Shown here: positions 34,669-43,632 of the stretch, one piece after another
Layout: each line of letters opens with the position of its first letter
Position numbering within the stretch: the stretch's first letter is position 1
DNA from: a candidate division WOR-3 bacterium
GTDB taxonomy: Bacteria; SDB-A
Assembly (NCBI GenBank): GCA_016934535.1
Contig: JAFGSQ010000042.1
Span: forward strand, 1-46,480
DNA length: 46,480 nucleotides
Direction of reading: 5' to 3'
Position numbers and translations under genes: made by a program
The notes under the pieces: generated by a model
Database searches by the model: none
What the model was told of the DNA's origin: nothing
What the model saw: only the letters and a program-made list of their open reading frames with translations

Positions 34669-35802
34669 TTAGTAGGTTTGCGCAGGAGAAATTCCATTCA
34701 ACGCAAGATTTGCAGCGTCCTTCAAGGCTTTCATCTCGTCTCCCCCAGGAATGCAATAGAACGGAGCCATCCATTCTATCCTTTCTCTTATAAAATCGAC
34801 TATGAACCCGCAGTAGGCAATTCCTCCGGTAAAAATAATCGCGTCCGGCTTTTTACAGAGAACCCCGCAAAGAGAGCCGACCTCTTTGCATATCTGATAA
34901 GCCATGGCTTCTATGACTTCCCTTGCTTTTTCTTCTGTTATGTCATAGTTTATCTGAGCTCTTTCCGAAGCAGTCAATGTTTTTCCATCAACAAATTTTT
35001 CGAGAATAATAAGATCCGAAGTTCCGAGATAGGCTACAAGTCCGCCTCTTCCCTTGATTTTCAGTTTGATTTCCTGATGGCTGTATTTTCCAGAAAAGCA
35101 CATTTTAGCAAGTCCCCCGGAAGGAACTCCTCCGCTCCTCTGAGGAGTGAATGGTCCGTCTCCGTCCAGTGCGTTGTTTACGTCCACGACTTTTCCTTTT
35201 CTGTGAAGTCCTATGGACAGACCGCCACCGCCATGAACTATTATCAAATCGAGTTCTTCGTAGGGTTTTCCGATTTTATCGGCAACAATCCTCCCCACTC
35301 TCCTCTGATTCAGTGCGTGAAAAATAGAAAGGCGTGGATTCTCGGGCATTCCGGAATACCTCGCCCATTTCCACATCTCGTCGACAACGACCGGATCGGC
35401 TATGAAAGCGTCAATTTTTTTTTTAGAAGTTTCAAAAACCTTATCTGCCAAAGCTTTGGAGAGGATACCACCTAGATTTGACGGGTGCTCTCCGTTGAGG
35501 CCGTTTTTAAGGTCTTCTATCATCTTATCGTTGACAAGATATGTCCCTCCCTGTATCGGTCTCAAAAGACCTCCCCTTCCGATGACAGCGTCAATTGTGC
35601 TTAAGTCGATTTTCTTTTCATCGAGAGTTTTGAGTATCAGATCCATCCTCATCTCGAATTGTGATATTACGGTTTTGGATTCGTAAGGTTTCATATGTTC
35701 CGCTGAATACCTTGTCACCGCGTGAAATGTTTCTTTATCACCCTCAAAATAACTGAGTTCGTCGCTGGTGGATCCCGGATTTATTACCAACACTCTGTAC
35801 AT
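34669..35802 (-). CDS. buk: Butyrate kinase
   Basis: 377 aa. Acetokinase-family motifs: VINPGSTS at the N-terminus, IGRGGLLRPIQGGTYLVND, HPSNLGGILSKALAD, IVHGGGGLSIGLHRKGKVVDVNNA and DGDGPFTPQRSGGVPSG. The pattern is that of butyrate/branched-chain acid kinases rather than acetate kinase. It makes ATP from an acyl phosphate and ADP at the end of fermentation. GGAGAG precedes the ATG at 35802. The usual partner phosphotransbutyrylase is not in the window. It is the last gene of the run starting at 44940. Confidence 0.93.
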   Translation of the reverse strand: MYRVLVINPGSTSDELSYFEGDKETFHAVTRYSAEHMKPYESKTVISQFEMRMDLILKTLDEKKIDLSTIDAVIGRGGLLRPIQGGTYLVNDKMIEDLKNGLNGEHPSNLGGILSKALADKVFETSKKKIDAFIADPVVVDEMWKWARYSGMPENPRLSIFHALNQRRVGRIVADKIGKPYEELDLIIVHGGGGLSIGLHRKGKVVDVNNALDGDGPFTPQRSGGVPSGGLAKMCFSGKYSHQEIKLKIKGRGGLVAYLGTSDLIILEKFVDGKTLTASERAQINYDITEEKAREVIEAMAYQICKEVGSLCGVLCKKPDAIIFTGGIAYCGFIVDFIRERIEWMAPFYCIPGGDEMKALKDAANLALNGISPAQTY

Positions 35803-35838
35803 CTTTTCTCTCCTCGAATGTATGTTGCCGTCAAATAA

Positions 35839-36591
35839 TCAAAAAAGTCCTTCGTAGGTTATTTCCATGCATCGGGATATTTCCGACCATCTGGTTCCGG
35901 ACGCACCATTTTCGGTAATGTTTATAAAGTAAAAAGCCACGCTTAAATCCATTGACGCCCAGACTTTGGCACCGGCATTCAGGTATCCCCTTCCTTCCCC
36001 GAATATTCCGTCTTTTTCCATGTCGTTCAGCGCGAATCTGTAATCTGCCAGCACTTCAACAATGTTTTCAAAACATACCTGTCCGCCAAGGAAGACATCG
36101 ACAGGGTTCTCTGTGCTGTCGGCATCTGGTTCAAAAGAGAATCCGGCGTGAAGTCCGGCGTAGTCAAAAACGTCAAAAGCCTTGCTTCCTACCAGATAAA
36201 ATTCGAGCGGCTTTCTGTAAAATCTGCTGTAAGACCTGTCATAGGAACCGTATCCGTAAGAGCTGTAACCTATTGCTATCGCAGGAAAAAATATGTTCTC
36301 CTCTATCATTCTGAAACGTGCTTCTATGAAGGGGTAAGGGTTCCAATCGGGATCTCCTTCTCCTATTATATTACCTCCGCCGTAGCCGAGAAGCACATAA
36401 AATCTGTTGATAAAAGATACACCGGTGTATCCTGTCAGCCTTCCTCCCGGATCTTGCCTGAGATCGAATACATATCCTCCGTGCGGCGGCACGCCGGCCG
36501 TCGGGATTTCTATTACTTTCAAAGGCTGGAAATCGGCATAAAATATCTTTGAAACAGTCAACAATATAACCGCGGTCAGTGTTTTCTTCAT
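35839..36591 (-). CDS. Secreted beta-barrel-like outer membrane protein, unknown
   Basis: 250 aa. A signal peptide (MKKTLTAVILLTVSKIFYA) is followed by a region of alternating hydrophobic and polar residues, many glycines and aromatics (VLLGYGGGN, IAIGYSSYGYGSYD, LADYRFALND), which is typical of a small outer-membrane beta-barrel of about eight strands. No specific family was recognised. GGGGG lies before the ATG and the dnaE stop is 9 nt upstream, so it is cotranscribed with dnaE. Confidence 0.6.
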   Translation of the reverse strand: MKKTLTAVILLTVSKIFYADFQPLKVIEIPTAGVPPHGGYVFDLRQDPGGRLTGYTGVSFINRFYVLLGYGGGNIIGEGDPDWNPYPFIEARFRMIEENIFFPAIAIGYSSYGYGSYDRSYSRFYRKPLEFYLVGSKAFDVFDYAGLHAGFSFEPDADSTENPVDVFLGGQVCFENIVEVLADYRFALNDMEKDGIFGEGRGYLNAGAKVWASMDLSVAFYFINITENGASGTRWSEISRCMEITYEGLF

Positions 36592-36600
36592 AGCAACCCC

Positions 36601-39600
36601 CTAATAGCTGATTTCAGCCACATATTTGACTTTGCCTCCGTATTCGATAATACTCTCTATCTCGCTAACAAGAGATTTGTCGAAACAGACGCCCAAGTCG
36701 CTTTTTAGTTTGATTCTCCTGTTCCTTTCTTTAATCAGAAAAAACACTTTGTATTCTCCCGAATGAAGATCTATCGCATCTTTTATGTCTTTCAGCACCT
36801 GGTCTCTTACTTCGCCTTCCTTCAGTTCTATTTCCAGGCTTTTTATACATTCCGACAAAGCCTCGTCGACAACCCTTATTTCGTCGGCGTAAAGAATTCT
36901 GTTTCCATCGACGTTCTTCAATTCGCCTTTGACGGCCAAAAGTTTACCTACATGTTTGTTAATCCAGTTTTTAGGTTCTTTGCTCATTTTATCGCTTAAG
37001 AATACATCGAGTTTAGTGTTTTTTTCTTCGAGAGTCAGATTGACACCTTCCTTTACATTTTCGGCTTTCATCAACAATCCGGCAACGAAACACCCGTTGT
37101 TGCCGTTTCTGATGAAATCCCCCAATCCGTATAATCCCCGGAAACTTATGAATTTTTTGTATTCGTCCAAGGGATGAACATCGAAACTGAAACCGAATGC
37201 TTCGTTCTCCGCCTCAAGTTTTTCTTTATAAGTCCAGGCGCTTCCTGTCATTTTGTCTTTGTCAATGTCAATGAGCTCATTTTCGCTGAAAAGCGCCATC
37301 TGACCCATGAGGATCTGTTTTTTTTTCGAAGAAGCTCTTTCAAAACCCTCCTCTATTGAGTCGAGCAGTTTCTTTCTGTCAAGATTTATCTCGTCGAAAG
37401 CTCCTGCTTTCACGAGAAACTCGACGGTTCTTTTTGTCGCCGAGTTGAAACTTATTCTGCCGAGGAAATCATCGAAGCTTTTAAACGATCCGCTTTTTTC
37501 CCTTTCAGAGACAATTTCGTGAGCAGCTTTTTCACCGACGTTTTTTATCGCTCCGAGAGCGTATCGCACTCCTTTTTTCTCGACCAGAAAATTTACCCCC
37601 GAATGATTTACGGAAGGAGGAAATATTTTTATCTTTAATCGCCTCGCTTCATCAATGAATTCGGCTATTTTATCGGTGTTTGAAATTTCAGTGGTCAGTG
37701 TAGCCGCAAGAAATTCAACTGGAAAATGCGTTTTCATATAAGCAGTATAATACGCGAGAAAAGCGTAACCGGCTCCGTGCGATTTGTTGAAACCATAACC
37801 GGCGAATGGTTCTATCATTTCCCATATACCCTGAGCTGTCTTAGCGTTGATAGATCTTTCCTGCGCTCCTTTCAAAAAGTTCTCTTTTTCGCTTTCCATC
37901 ACTTCTCTCTTTTTTTTACCCATGGCTCTTCGGAGGATGTCTGCTTTTCCAAGATTGTAACCGGCCACAGCACTTGTGATCTGCATGACCTGTTCCTGGT
38001 AGATAGGTATTCCGTAAGTTTCTTCCAGAATGTCTTTGAGGGATTCGTGTAAATAGTCCGATTTTTCCTTTTTGTTTTTCCTTGCAATGAATTTGTCTAT
38101 GTGATCCATCGGACCCGGCCTGTATAGAGATATAATTGCTATTATTTCCTGAAGTGATTTCGGCTTCAGCTGAACGCACAGATTTTTCATTCCCCTTGAT
38201 TCAAGCTGGAAAATGCCTTTTGTCTCACCCGAAGAAAGAAGTTGAAACGTTCTTTTATCGTCGAGAGGGAGTGTTTCGACGTCGACGGTTTCTCCCCTCG
38301 TTTCGCTGACGAGCTCAACCGTTCTCTCAATGGCAGTGAGAGCGGTCAAGCCGAGTATGTCGACTTTAATAAGGCCGACATCGGTTATCGAATCCATGTC
38401 GAACTGGCAGACGATCTGTCCGAACTTGTCTTTCCTGAGAGGAACAAAATCTGTAAGGTTGCCTGGAGCTATTATAAAACCGGCCGCGTGAATTCCAGGT
38501 TGTCTTTTCAACCCTTCAAGTTTAGAGGCAATCTGAATGAGTCTTTCAAGCCTTTTGTCTGAATCCACTTTGTCCTTGAAGCCGCTCTGATTGCCTGAAT
38601 AAATCCACTCGACATCGGAACGAGGATCATCCGAAGGTTTGTCTATGAAATACGTCTCCGGCATTTTCGATGAAAGCTCATCAATCTCCTTGGGAGTCAA
38701 ACCCAGGACTTTCGCAACGTCTCTTACCACCTGTCTCGCGCCAAGGCTCGCGGCAGTGCCAATGTAACAGACAGCGTCCTCCCCGAATCTCCTGACCATA
38801 TATTCTATAACCATGTTACGTTTGTCGTCGGCAAAATCCAGATCTATGTCGGGGGCCGTTATCCTTTCCGGGTTTAAAAACCTTTCGAACAGAAGACCGT
38901 AATTCATCGGATTTATCGTCACTATATCGAGGCAGTAAAGGACCATGCTTCCGACGGCTGATCCCCTTCCGGGGCCGACGCTGATTTTCATTTTTTTAGC
39001 TTCTCTTACAATATCGGCAATTATGAGGAAATATCCTGCATACCCTGTTTGTGAAATCACATCGAGCTCAGCTGTTATTCTTTTTCCTGCTTCATCGGGA
39101 ACTCCGGATAGAAATCTTTTTTTAGCGCCTTCCCAAGTCAGGTGTTTCAGAAATTCCATCGGGGTGTCAAACCCTTCGGGAATTTTAAAGTCAGGCAGTC
39201 TCGGTGAGTCAGGATACAGTTTCATCTCAAAGTGACATTTTTCCGCTATTTTTACCGTGTTTTCAAGCGCTTCAGGATACTCTTTGAACAATTCGTACAT
39301 TTCTTCCTGTGTCCTGAAATATATGCCCTTGGGACTCGTCAGTCTGTCTTTGTCCTCAAATGTCTTTTTTGTGTTAACGCAAAGAAGAGCTTCGTGAGCA
39401 AGATGATCTTCCTTATCCAGGAAGTGTATATCGTTCGTCGCCACTATACCGACACCGGTTTTTTTAGCCAGTTCGACTTGCGATCTGTTCAGGAATTCGT
39501 TTTCAGAAATCCCTATGTCCATTAATTCAAGAAAAAAATCACCTTTGAAAATCTCAGAATAGATTCCAGCGAATTTCATCGCCCCGGTCTCGTCGCCGGC

Positions 39601-40044
39601 CAGAATTCTTCTCGGAATTTCTCCGCTCATGCATCCTCCGAGAGCTATCAGACCTTCCGAATACTTTTCGAGAATTTCAGTATCAATTCTCGCTCTGCCC
39701 CAGTAATATCCGTCGAGGAAGCCTATGGAAGAAAGTTTGACGAGGTTTCTGTATCCCTGTTCGTTTCTGCACAAAAGAGTCAGGTGTCTGAATTCGGAAA
39801 TTCTGCTCTTAGCGGACACGCCTCCGGGGTCAACGTAGGATTCCATTCCAATTATGGGCTTTATTCCTTCCTTCTTGCACGTCTTGTAGAATTCCACGGC
39901 TCCGGACATGTTGCCGTGATCCGTTATGGCTATCGCTTTCATTTTCAAAGCAGACGCCTTCTTCACCAGTTTTTTTATTGAAATAGCTCCGTCGAGAAAA
40001 CTGTAATCTGAATGAACATGAAGATGAACAAAGTCTTTTGCCAT
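36601..40044 (-). CDS. dnaE: DNA polymerase III alpha subunit
   Basis: 1147 aa, close to the E. coli length. A PHP domain comes first (VHLHVHSDYSFLDGA, AITDHGNM, VATNDIHFLDKEDH), and its metal-binding histidines and aspartates look intact, unlike E. coli. The polymerase core has GRGSAVGSMVLYCL, the catalytic aspartates in PDIDLDFADDKR and GIHAAGFIIAPG. An HhH region (ALGAIKNVG) and an OB-fold region (KLLAVKGELKNVDGNRIL) follow. This is the replicative polymerase subunit; the preserved PHP motifs could give intrinsic exonuclease proofreading. The ATG at 40044 abuts the stop of the CBS-domain gene. Confidence 0.97.
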   Translation of the reverse strand: MAKDFVHLHVHSDYSFLDGAISIKKLVKKASALKMKAIAITDHGNMSGAVEFYKTCKKEGIKPIIGMESYVDPGGVSAKSRISEFRHLTLLCRNEQGYRNLVKLSSIGFLDGYYWGRARIDTEILEKYSEGLIALGGCMSGEIPRRILAGDETGAMKFAGIYSEIFKGDFFLELMDIGISENEFLNRSQVELAKKTGVGIVATNDIHFLDKEDHLAHEALLCVNTKKTFEDKDRLTSPKGIYFRTQEEMYELFKEYPEALENTVKIAEKCHFEMKLYPDSPRLPDFKIPEGFDTPMEFLKHLTWEGAKKRFLSGVPDEAGKRITAELDVISQTGYAGYFLIIADIVREAKKMKISVGPGRGSAVGSMVLYCLDIVTINPMNYGLLFERFLNPERITAPDIDLDFADDKRNMVIEYMVRRFGEDAVCYIGTAASLGARQVVRDVAKVLGLTPKEIDELSSKMPETYFIDKPSDDPRSDVEWIYSGNQSGFKDKVDSDKRLERLIQIASKLEGLKRQPGIHAAGFIIAPGNLTDFVPLRKDKFGQIVCQFDMDSITDVGLIKVDILGLTALTAIERTVELVSETRGETVDVETLPLDDKRTFQLLSSGETKGIFQLESRGMKNLCVQLKPKSLQEIIAIISLYRPGPMDHIDKFIARKNKKEKSDYLHESLKDILEETYGIPIYQEQVMQITSAVAGYNLGKADILRRAMGKKKREVMESEKENFLKGAQERSINAKTAQGIWEMIEPFAGYGFNKSHGAGYAFLAYYTAYMKTHFPVEFLAATLTTEISNTDKIAEFIDEARRLKIKIFPPSVNHSGVNFLVEKKGVRYALGAIKNVGEKAAHEIVSEREKSGSFKSFDDFLGRISFNSATKRTVEFLVKAGAFDEINLDRKKLLDSIEEGFERASSKKKQILMGQMALFSENELIDIDKDKMTGSAWTYKEKLEAENEAFGFSFDVHPLDEYKKFISFRGLYGLGDFIRNGNNGCFVAGLLMKAENVKEGVNLTLEEKNTKLDVFLSDKMSKEPKNWINKHVGKLLAVKGELKNVDGNRILYADEIRVVDEALSECIKSLEIELKEGEVRDQVLKDIKDAIDLHSGEYKVFFLIKERNRRIKLKSDLGVCFDKSLVSEIESIIEYGGKVKYVAEISY

Positions 40045-40878
40045 TTATTGTTCTTTCTTTTTCACTCTCAATTTGATTATCTTTTGTCTTGTAGCATCAA
40101 TAACTTCGAATTCGAGATTGCCGTCGGAAAATTTTTCACCTTTTTTGGGTATTTTTTCCTGTTTGTCGAGAACGAATCCCCCTACTGTGTTGTAATCTTC
40201 TGATTCGAGATTTAAGTTCAGCAGATCATTGAAATCGGAGAATTCCATCCGCGCGTTCACAAGATAAGAACCGTCCTCCTCCACAGAGAAATCTTCCTCT
40301 TCCTGTTCCCTCGTGTCTTCTATCTCCCCAATTATCTCTTCAACAAGGTCTTCAAGGGTCACAATTCCGCAGACCCCGCCGTATTCATCGACCACCATGG
40401 CAATTGAAAGATGCCTTTCCTGAAGGTCTTTTATTGTTTCCAGAACCGTTTTACTTTCCGGAATAAAATGAGGCAGACATGCAAAATCTATCGCTTTGTA
40501 AGGAGTTTCAAGAATTTCGTGCAGAAAAGGTATGACATCTTTTATTTTCAATATGCCCACTACGTCGTCAATGGTGTCCCCGTAAAGGGGTATTTTGCCG
40601 AAACGGTGAAGTGTGTACGCTTCTATTATTTCGTCTATTCCTGCCGTCGCAGGCAGAAAAACAGTTTCAACTCTCGGCACCATGATTTCCTCGACTCTTG
40701 TGCTCGTCAGATACATTACGCCCTTCAGAATGTCGGCCTCGGCTTCCGATATGATACCTGATTCTTTCCCTTTGTTTATTACGGTTTCGGCTTCTTTTTC
40801 CTTGTTTTCTTTTCTGTTCTTTATCAGTTCTCTAATAAATTCAATTATTTTTTTTCGTTTATTTGATTCTCCGTTCAT
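40045..40878 (-). CDS. CorC/HlyC-like CBS-domain protein
   Basis: 277 aa and soluble: a charged N-terminal helix, EADILKGVMYLTSTRVEEIMVPRVETVFL leading into a CBS pair (about 65-190), and a CorC_HlyC C-terminal domain (about 205-275). The MVPR and VVDEYGGVCGIVTLEDLVEEIIGEI segments are family signatures. CorC-type proteins are linked to Mg/Co efflux or adenine-nucleotide sensing. There is no DUF21 membrane part, so it is the CorC form. The gene overlaps DUF502 by 4 nt. Confidence 0.9.
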   Translation of the reverse strand: MNGESNKRKKIIEFIRELIKNRKENKEKEAETVINKGKESGIISEAEADILKGVMYLTSTRVEEIMVPRVETVFLPATAGIDEIIEAYTLHRFGKIPLYGDTIDDVVGILKIKDVIPFLHEILETPYKAIDFACLPHFIPESKTVLETIKDLQERHLSIAMVVDEYGGVCGIVTLEDLVEEIIGEIEDTREQEEEDFSVEEDGSYLVNARMEFSDFNDLLNLNLESEDYNTVGGFVLDKQEKIPKKGEKFSDGNLEFEVIDATRQKIIKLRVKKKEQ

Positions 40879-41552
40879 GTCTCGGTCCCTTTTTCATCCT
40901 CTCTTATTTTTATGTTTTTTCTGGGCGTGATTATGCCCCCTGAAACAACCACTCTGATCCCCTCCTCAATAGTCAGTTCTGTCATCTTTATTTCCTCCTC
41001 GGGAAGCAGGAGATAAAAACCTGAAGTCGGATTCGGCGTCGTGGGCACAAACACCGACCCGAGATTTGTTTTTTTTCCGTCTTCGGAACATTTTTCAACC
41101 CACGATTTAGTGTTGGTCAAAAATCCTAACGACCAGCATCCCGTTCTGGGATATTCTATCATGACAACTTTCTGAAAAGCTCTTTTGTCGAGAAAAAATG
41201 TTTCGGTAAGCTCTTTCACTCCGTTGTAAATAATCTTTATGAGCGGCAGTTTTGTCATGAGGGCATTAGTCCATCTGATTAAAATCTTGCCTATGAATGT
41301 TCTCGCGACGACTCCGGTTATAAATATAAATGCGACCAGTAATATAAAACCCATCAGGTCCTCGACCAATCTGGGAAAAGGAAGATACCTTGCGAAAGGT
41401 TCCAATACAGTCCCGCCAATCTCGATGATGAACTTGAACACGAAAACAGTCAGACCTATCGGAAGAAGAGTCACCACTCCCGTAATAAAAATATTCCTGA
41501 TTTTGGCTTTAAATCCATGCCTGGAACGAGGCAATCCGTCTCGATCGTCCAT
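40875..41552 (-). CDS. DUF502 family membrane protein
   Basis: 225 aa. Two membrane segments (IFITGVVTLLPIGLTVFVF and FILLVAFIFITGVVART) and a soluble C-terminal domain with TGCWSLGFLTN and VFVPTTPNPTSGFYLLLPEEEI, the DUF502 signatures. The function is unknown in all organisms that I know of. It lies 4 nt after the four-gene membrane module and overlaps the CorC-like gene, so it is cotranscribed with both. Confidence 0.88.
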   Translation of the reverse strand: MDDRDGLPRSRHGFKAKIRNIFITGVVTLLPIGLTVFVFKFIIEIGGTVLEPFARYLPFPRLVEDLMGFILLVAFIFITGVVARTFIGKILIRWTNALMTKLPLIKIIYNGVKELTETFFLDKRAFQKVVMIEYPRTGCWSLGFLTNTKSWVEKCSEDGKKTNLGSVFVPTTPNPTSGFYLLLPEEEIKMTELTIEEGIRVVVSGGIITPRKNIKIREDEKGTET

Positions 41553-41556
41553 GACT

Positions 41557-42174
41557 TTATTTCAAAATGCGGAGCCAGTCGTGCATCAAAAAATAAAACC
41601 TTCCTATCAACAGGGATATTCTTGCCATCACAGTGTATCCGAATGACGCACCGAATGTGATCATAAGAAAAATCATACCTGTTCTCGCTCCCGCTCTGAA
41701 AAGCCATTTATGCTCTATGGAGAAAAAGAAATAGAAAAGACCTGTGGCCGTACCGACGAGAAGAAGTATCTCGCCTGCGGAAGAAAATAAGTTTCCGTTC
41801 CACAGCGGGACAATGGCTGAATAAACCTGTTCGTAAAGATTCGATTTCAGAAACGTAACGAAGCCGTAGCCGGCTCCTATTCCGACAACAAAAGCAATTG
41901 AGATGTGAGAAAACCACCTTGTTTTATCAAAAAGCTGAAGGATAATGAACAGAGAAAGGGCTGCGGGAAATACGTAAAGAAGATTTCCTCCCCTGAGAGG
42001 CATTATCAGATTTGGAACCACGACGTCGTGCCAGCCCTGAACCAGCAAGTAGCCCGCTGATACTCCGACGTAGATCGATTCGGCAATTTTGTAAAAAACG
42101 TTGTCTTTGTACAAAAAACTGAATATCGCGAGAGTCAGAAAACCCGCGATCCAGATCCCAACCGTCTCAGTCAA
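41557..42174 (-). CDS. Polytopic membrane protein of the DUF6754-linked module
   Basis: 205 aa with about six hydrophobic segments. Conspicuous stretches are YVGVSAGYLLVQGWHDVVVPN near residues 36-56 and GGNLLYVFPAALSLFIIL. The start is a TTG at 42174 supported by AGGG 7 nt upstream; it overlaps the preceding gene by 8 nt. No enzymatic motif or named family is recognised. Tight overlap with three other membrane-protein genes suggests a shared complex. Confidence 0.75.
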   Translation of the reverse strand: MTETVGIWIAGFLTLAIFSFLYKDNVFYKIAESIYVGVSAGYLLVQGWHDVVVPNLIMPLRGGNLLYVFPAALSLFIILQLFDKTRWFSHISIAFVVGIGAGYGFVTFLKSNLYEQVYSAIVPLWNGNLFSSAGEILLLVGTATGLFYFFFSIEHKWLFRAGARTGMIFLMITFGASFGYTVMARISLLIGRFYFLMHDWLRILK

Positions 42175-43003
42175 TTTTTTTCCCTCTCTTCTGTATGAAA
42201 TAAATTACGTTGCCGAATAAAATAAAAGCTATTATGCATATATGCGCTATCGACTGCGCGTCCATTCCGCTCGACGCCATGCCGGGACTATCGAGAAGCT
42301 GTTCGTAATCCGCCGCTCCTGCCATCCCTCCGATTAGACCGATAAGTTGACCCGAATTGAAATACGGAGAATACGCCGGCGCGCTGACCGCTGTGCAACC
42401 GGCTATAATATTTTTTCCGTATTTATCCTTGCCTATCTGAACCCAACCAATCACACCGGGATCTCCGGCCGACAATGTAACTATCACGGCGATTTTGTCG
42501 AGATTGAAATTGACTTCTTTAAGGACCTCAATGTCTTTTGTGCTTCTGCCCGTCAAATCTCTGGGACACGTTTTTTTTATGTCTCCAGCAATATTGTCAA
42601 TCGCGACAACTCCCCCCGACTTATATCCCAGGTTGACGAAATTTATCCACCGTTCCTTGTCGTATTTTAGCGCCGCTTCATTGAGCGCGTTTTCCGCGAA
42701 TCTCACTCCCTGGGGCCACAGGGCGACCGTTATGACGTTAACGTTTTTTGAAAATGCATGCTCAATAATCGATTTACCCATAGGATATAATTCAGGCGCT
42801 GCGGCAGGATCAAAATCGAAGGAAACAAGTATGATAGAATTTTCGGGCAGGCTGTCTATGAAAGCGAAGGAAGAATAAACCGCCTTGGAATCCTCCTTGT
42901 CGACAATTATCGGTATCCGGAGAGGAAAGAGAAGCGGAACAACTACAGCGAGCGCTATGAAAAGAAATATTATCCTTCTGTCAAGTTCGAATATTTTCTT
43001 CAA
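42167..43003 (-). CDS. Membrane protein with extramembrane alpha/beta domain, DUF6754-linked module
   Basis: 278 aa: TM1 about residues 9-30, then a globular alpha/beta domain (ILVSFDFDPAAAPELYPMGKSIIEHAF, VNVITVALWPQGVRFAENAL, IAVIVTLSAGDPGVIGWVQIG) and a C-terminal TM (about 250-270). The start is TTG at 43003 overlapping the upstream stop by 4 nt (TTGA). No family name was recognised. The segment LIGLIGGMAGAADYEQLL near residue 215 may be a membrane-associated helix and is the best search seed. Confidence 0.75.
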   Translation of the reverse strand: MKKIFELDRRIIFLFIALAVVVPLLFPLRIPIIVDKEDSKAVYSSFAFIDSLPENSIILVSFDFDPAAAPELYPMGKSIIEHAFSKNVNVITVALWPQGVRFAENALNEAALKYDKERWINFVNLGYKSGGVVAIDNIAGDIKKTCPRDLTGRSTKDIEVLKEVNFNLDKIAVIVTLSAGDPGVIGWVQIGKDKYGKNIIAGCTAVSAPAYSPYFNSGQLIGLIGGMAGAADYEQLLDSPGMASSGMDAQSIAHICIIAFILFGNVIYFIQKRGKKID

Positions 43004-43614
43004 TTCAGGTATGACCTTTCAATGCCGAATATTATCCTCAGTGACGTAGCTATAACGCCCAGAGCGGCGCCGATCATTATTGCTCTCTGCCCAGCAGTGT
43101 TTGGAATTTCCATTATCCAGGCCTGCGCCGCCGGAAGATACGAAAAAATTATTTTTCCTATGGGTACCCTTCCGAGCATAACTATTATCGCTGCTGTCAG
43201 CAGGAGGCCTGCTTCGAGATTCCTCGCTCTGAATGCGCGAAAAGACGCCGATGCGACAAAAAAAGCAAGAAGAGAGAACATCGTCGCATTCAACGGAGTG
43301 TAAAAATGCCTGAAAATAAAATCAAACGCCGAGCCTTCCTCCATACCTCCTCCCCATCCTGCAAATACGGTGACTAGAAGCGTGAAAATAATGACGGCGG
43401 AATAAAACCAACCCCTCCTCTTTTTCATCATCTTCAGGAAATTCACTTTCAGAAGGTTCAAAATCCCCAATATCATTGCAAAGACCGCGACGACCATGTA
43501 CCAATTCTTGAGAGTGTTGGCCGCCTCTCCAACCGGGTAACGAGGAACGAAAAACGACGCGATTATAATCATCCCGCTGACGAATGTTATTGCGAGCGGT
43601 ACGTATCTTTTCAT
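43000..43614 (-). CDS. Polytopic membrane protein, DUF6754-linked module
   Basis: 204 aa, about six hydrophobic segments, including YVPLAITFVSGMIIIASFF at the N-terminus and GQRAIMIGAALGVIATSLRI at the C-terminus. Start is ATG at 43614, 18 nt after the DUF6754-like gene. No named family was recognised. It overlaps the next gene by 4 nt. Confidence 0.75.
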   Translation of the reverse strand: MKRYVPLAITFVSGMIIIASFFVPRYPVGEAANTLKNWYMVVAVFAMILGILNLLKVNFLKMMKKRRGWFYSAVIIFTLLVTVFAGWGGGMEEGSAFDFIFRHFYTPLNATMFSLLAFFVASASFRAFRARNLEAGLLLTAAIIVMLGRVPIGKIIFSYLPAAQAWIMEIPNTAGQRAIMIGAALGVIATSLRIIFGIERSYLN

Positions 43615-43632
43615 GTTAAAAAACCGCCTTTG

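Noticed and set aside
34678-35475. Long plus-strand open frame opposite buk (265 codons)
   Set aside because: It lies fully antisense to a well-supported butyrate kinase, has no ribosome site, and its product shows the Ser/Phe-rich composition of a shadow frame.
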